From Candidatus Zixiibacteriota bacterium (lineage in GTDB: Bacteria; Zixibacteria; MSB-5A5; GN15; JACZUZ01): a stretch of 5,819 bases of DNA. A program made the translations under genes and the position numbers. The notes below the pieces were generated by a model. The model was not told the origin of the DNA. It saw only the letters and a program-made list of their open reading frames with translations, and made no database searches. This document shows positions 5,610-5,819 of the stretch, in pieces. The stretch is taken from the NCBI GenBank assembly GCA_022563625.1, contig JADFNA010000125.1:1-5819 (forward strand), in the 5' to 3' direction. Within the stretch, counting starts at the first letter, position 1, and each line of letters begins with the position of its first letter.

Positions 5610-5711
5610 ATGGGCAAAATGAGATTCAGATTTCTTTCGGGCGTTTTGATGGCATTGTTCTGCCTGTCATCTGGCCAGGCTGCAACCATTAACTATACTG
5701 CTCCCCATTAG
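5610..5711 (+). pseudogene. Exported protein gene cut short after its signal peptide, probably by an IS insertion
   Basis: ATG 5610 follows AAAGGG with an 8-base spacing. The product begins MGKMRFRF, a positively charged n-region, then the hydrophobic core LSGVLMALFCLSS, then GQA-AT as a likely signal peptidase I site near residue 24. Translation then stops at TAG (5709-5711) after only 33 residues, leaving nine or so mature residues. An IS3-type transposase start follows 54 bases later, so the stop lies at or next to the IS boundary and the rest of the gene should continue beyond the element, outside the window. The mature protein's identity is therefore unknown. A free-standing 33-residue secreted peptide is possible but less likely. 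Confidence 0.6.
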
Positions 5712-5819
5712 TTGACGCTGTTGTCTAAGCGAGTATCTTGTGAAAAGAATCACAGGAGGAGTTTATGAAGCGTCGGCAGTGGGATTCAAAGACAAAGGCG
5801 AAGATTGTGTTGGAGGTAT
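5712..5819 (+). mobile_element. Left end of an IS3-family insertion sequence (partial)
   Basis: This covers the stretch from directly after the truncated exported-protein frame, near TTGACGCTGTTGTC, to the right edge. The terminal inverted repeat cannot be confirmed because the other end is outside the window, so the left boundary is uncertain by several bases. The evidence is the OrfA start 54 bases in and the sudden end of the signal-peptide gene. Leaders of 40-80 bases between the terminus and OrfA are normal in this family. Confidence 0.6.
5765..5819 (+). CDS. IS3-family transposase OrfA, N-terminal fragment (runs off right edge)
   Basis: Eighteen codons are present, reading MKRRQWDSKTKAKIVLEV. 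This basic start followed by W-x-x-x-x-K-x-K-I-V-L-E is characteristic of the helix-turn-helix OrfA proteins of IS3-type elements, which bind the element ends and are usually fused to the DDE OrfB by a programmed -1 frameshift. A strong ribosome binding site, AGGAGGAG (5754-5761), lies 3 bases before the ATG. Only the start is visible, so the IS3 subgroup and intactness cannot be judged. Confidence 0.75.
   Translation, partial: MKRRQWDSKTKAKIVLEV

Overview
The window looks like chromosomal DNA of a Gram-negative-type bacterium of moderate GC content. A membrane sensor kinase and an exported protein with a signal peptide support this. I cannot place the phylum from sequence alone. Four large genes lie on the minus strand. 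In transcription order they are a nucleotide-sugar epimerase/dehydratase-like SDR enzyme (4060-4998), a membrane sensor histidine kinase (2404-3894), an NtrC-type sigma-54-dependent response regulator (978-2366), and the N-terminal part of a UDP-glucose/GDP-mannose 6-dehydrogenase (695 to the left edge). Kinase and regulator are 37 bases apart and almost certainly form one two-component pair.

The right-hand 800 bases are different. A gene-poor stretch of about 600 bases separates the epimerase from a short plus-strand gene start. This has a ribosome binding site, a signal peptide and only 33 codons (5610-5711). The gene stops where the left end of an insertion sequence begins. The first 18 codons of an IS3-type OrfA transposase (5765 onward) run off the right edge. 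The gene-poor stretch also holds two protein-like but stop-interrupted frames (5290-5480) that may be a decayed gene.

Working picture (inference): a sigma-54 two-component system embedded between two nucleotide-sugar enzymes, probably controlling synthesis of a surface or extracellular polysaccharide. The layout resembles kinase/sigma-54-regulator pairs found in bacterial exopolysaccharide loci. Two sequence observations bear on regulation. A 17-base element occurs (16 of 17 bases identical) just upstream of both the kinase and the dehydrogenase. In the dehydrogenase leader it is part of a cluster of GGTRTCRGCC-like decamers that can fold into two mutually exclusive hairpins. Both signalling proteins carry substitutions at conserved positions: Asn for the Walker B Asp in the regulator, and Asn for the acidic residue after the phospho-accepting His in the kinase.

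The left edge is also odd. The dehydrogenase matches its family well up to the NPEF motif and then loses all resemblance in the last 107 bases, next to a repeated GAGTTT motif. This suggests a rearrangement, a frameshift or an assembly fault. No tRNA, rRNA or CRISPR array was seen.
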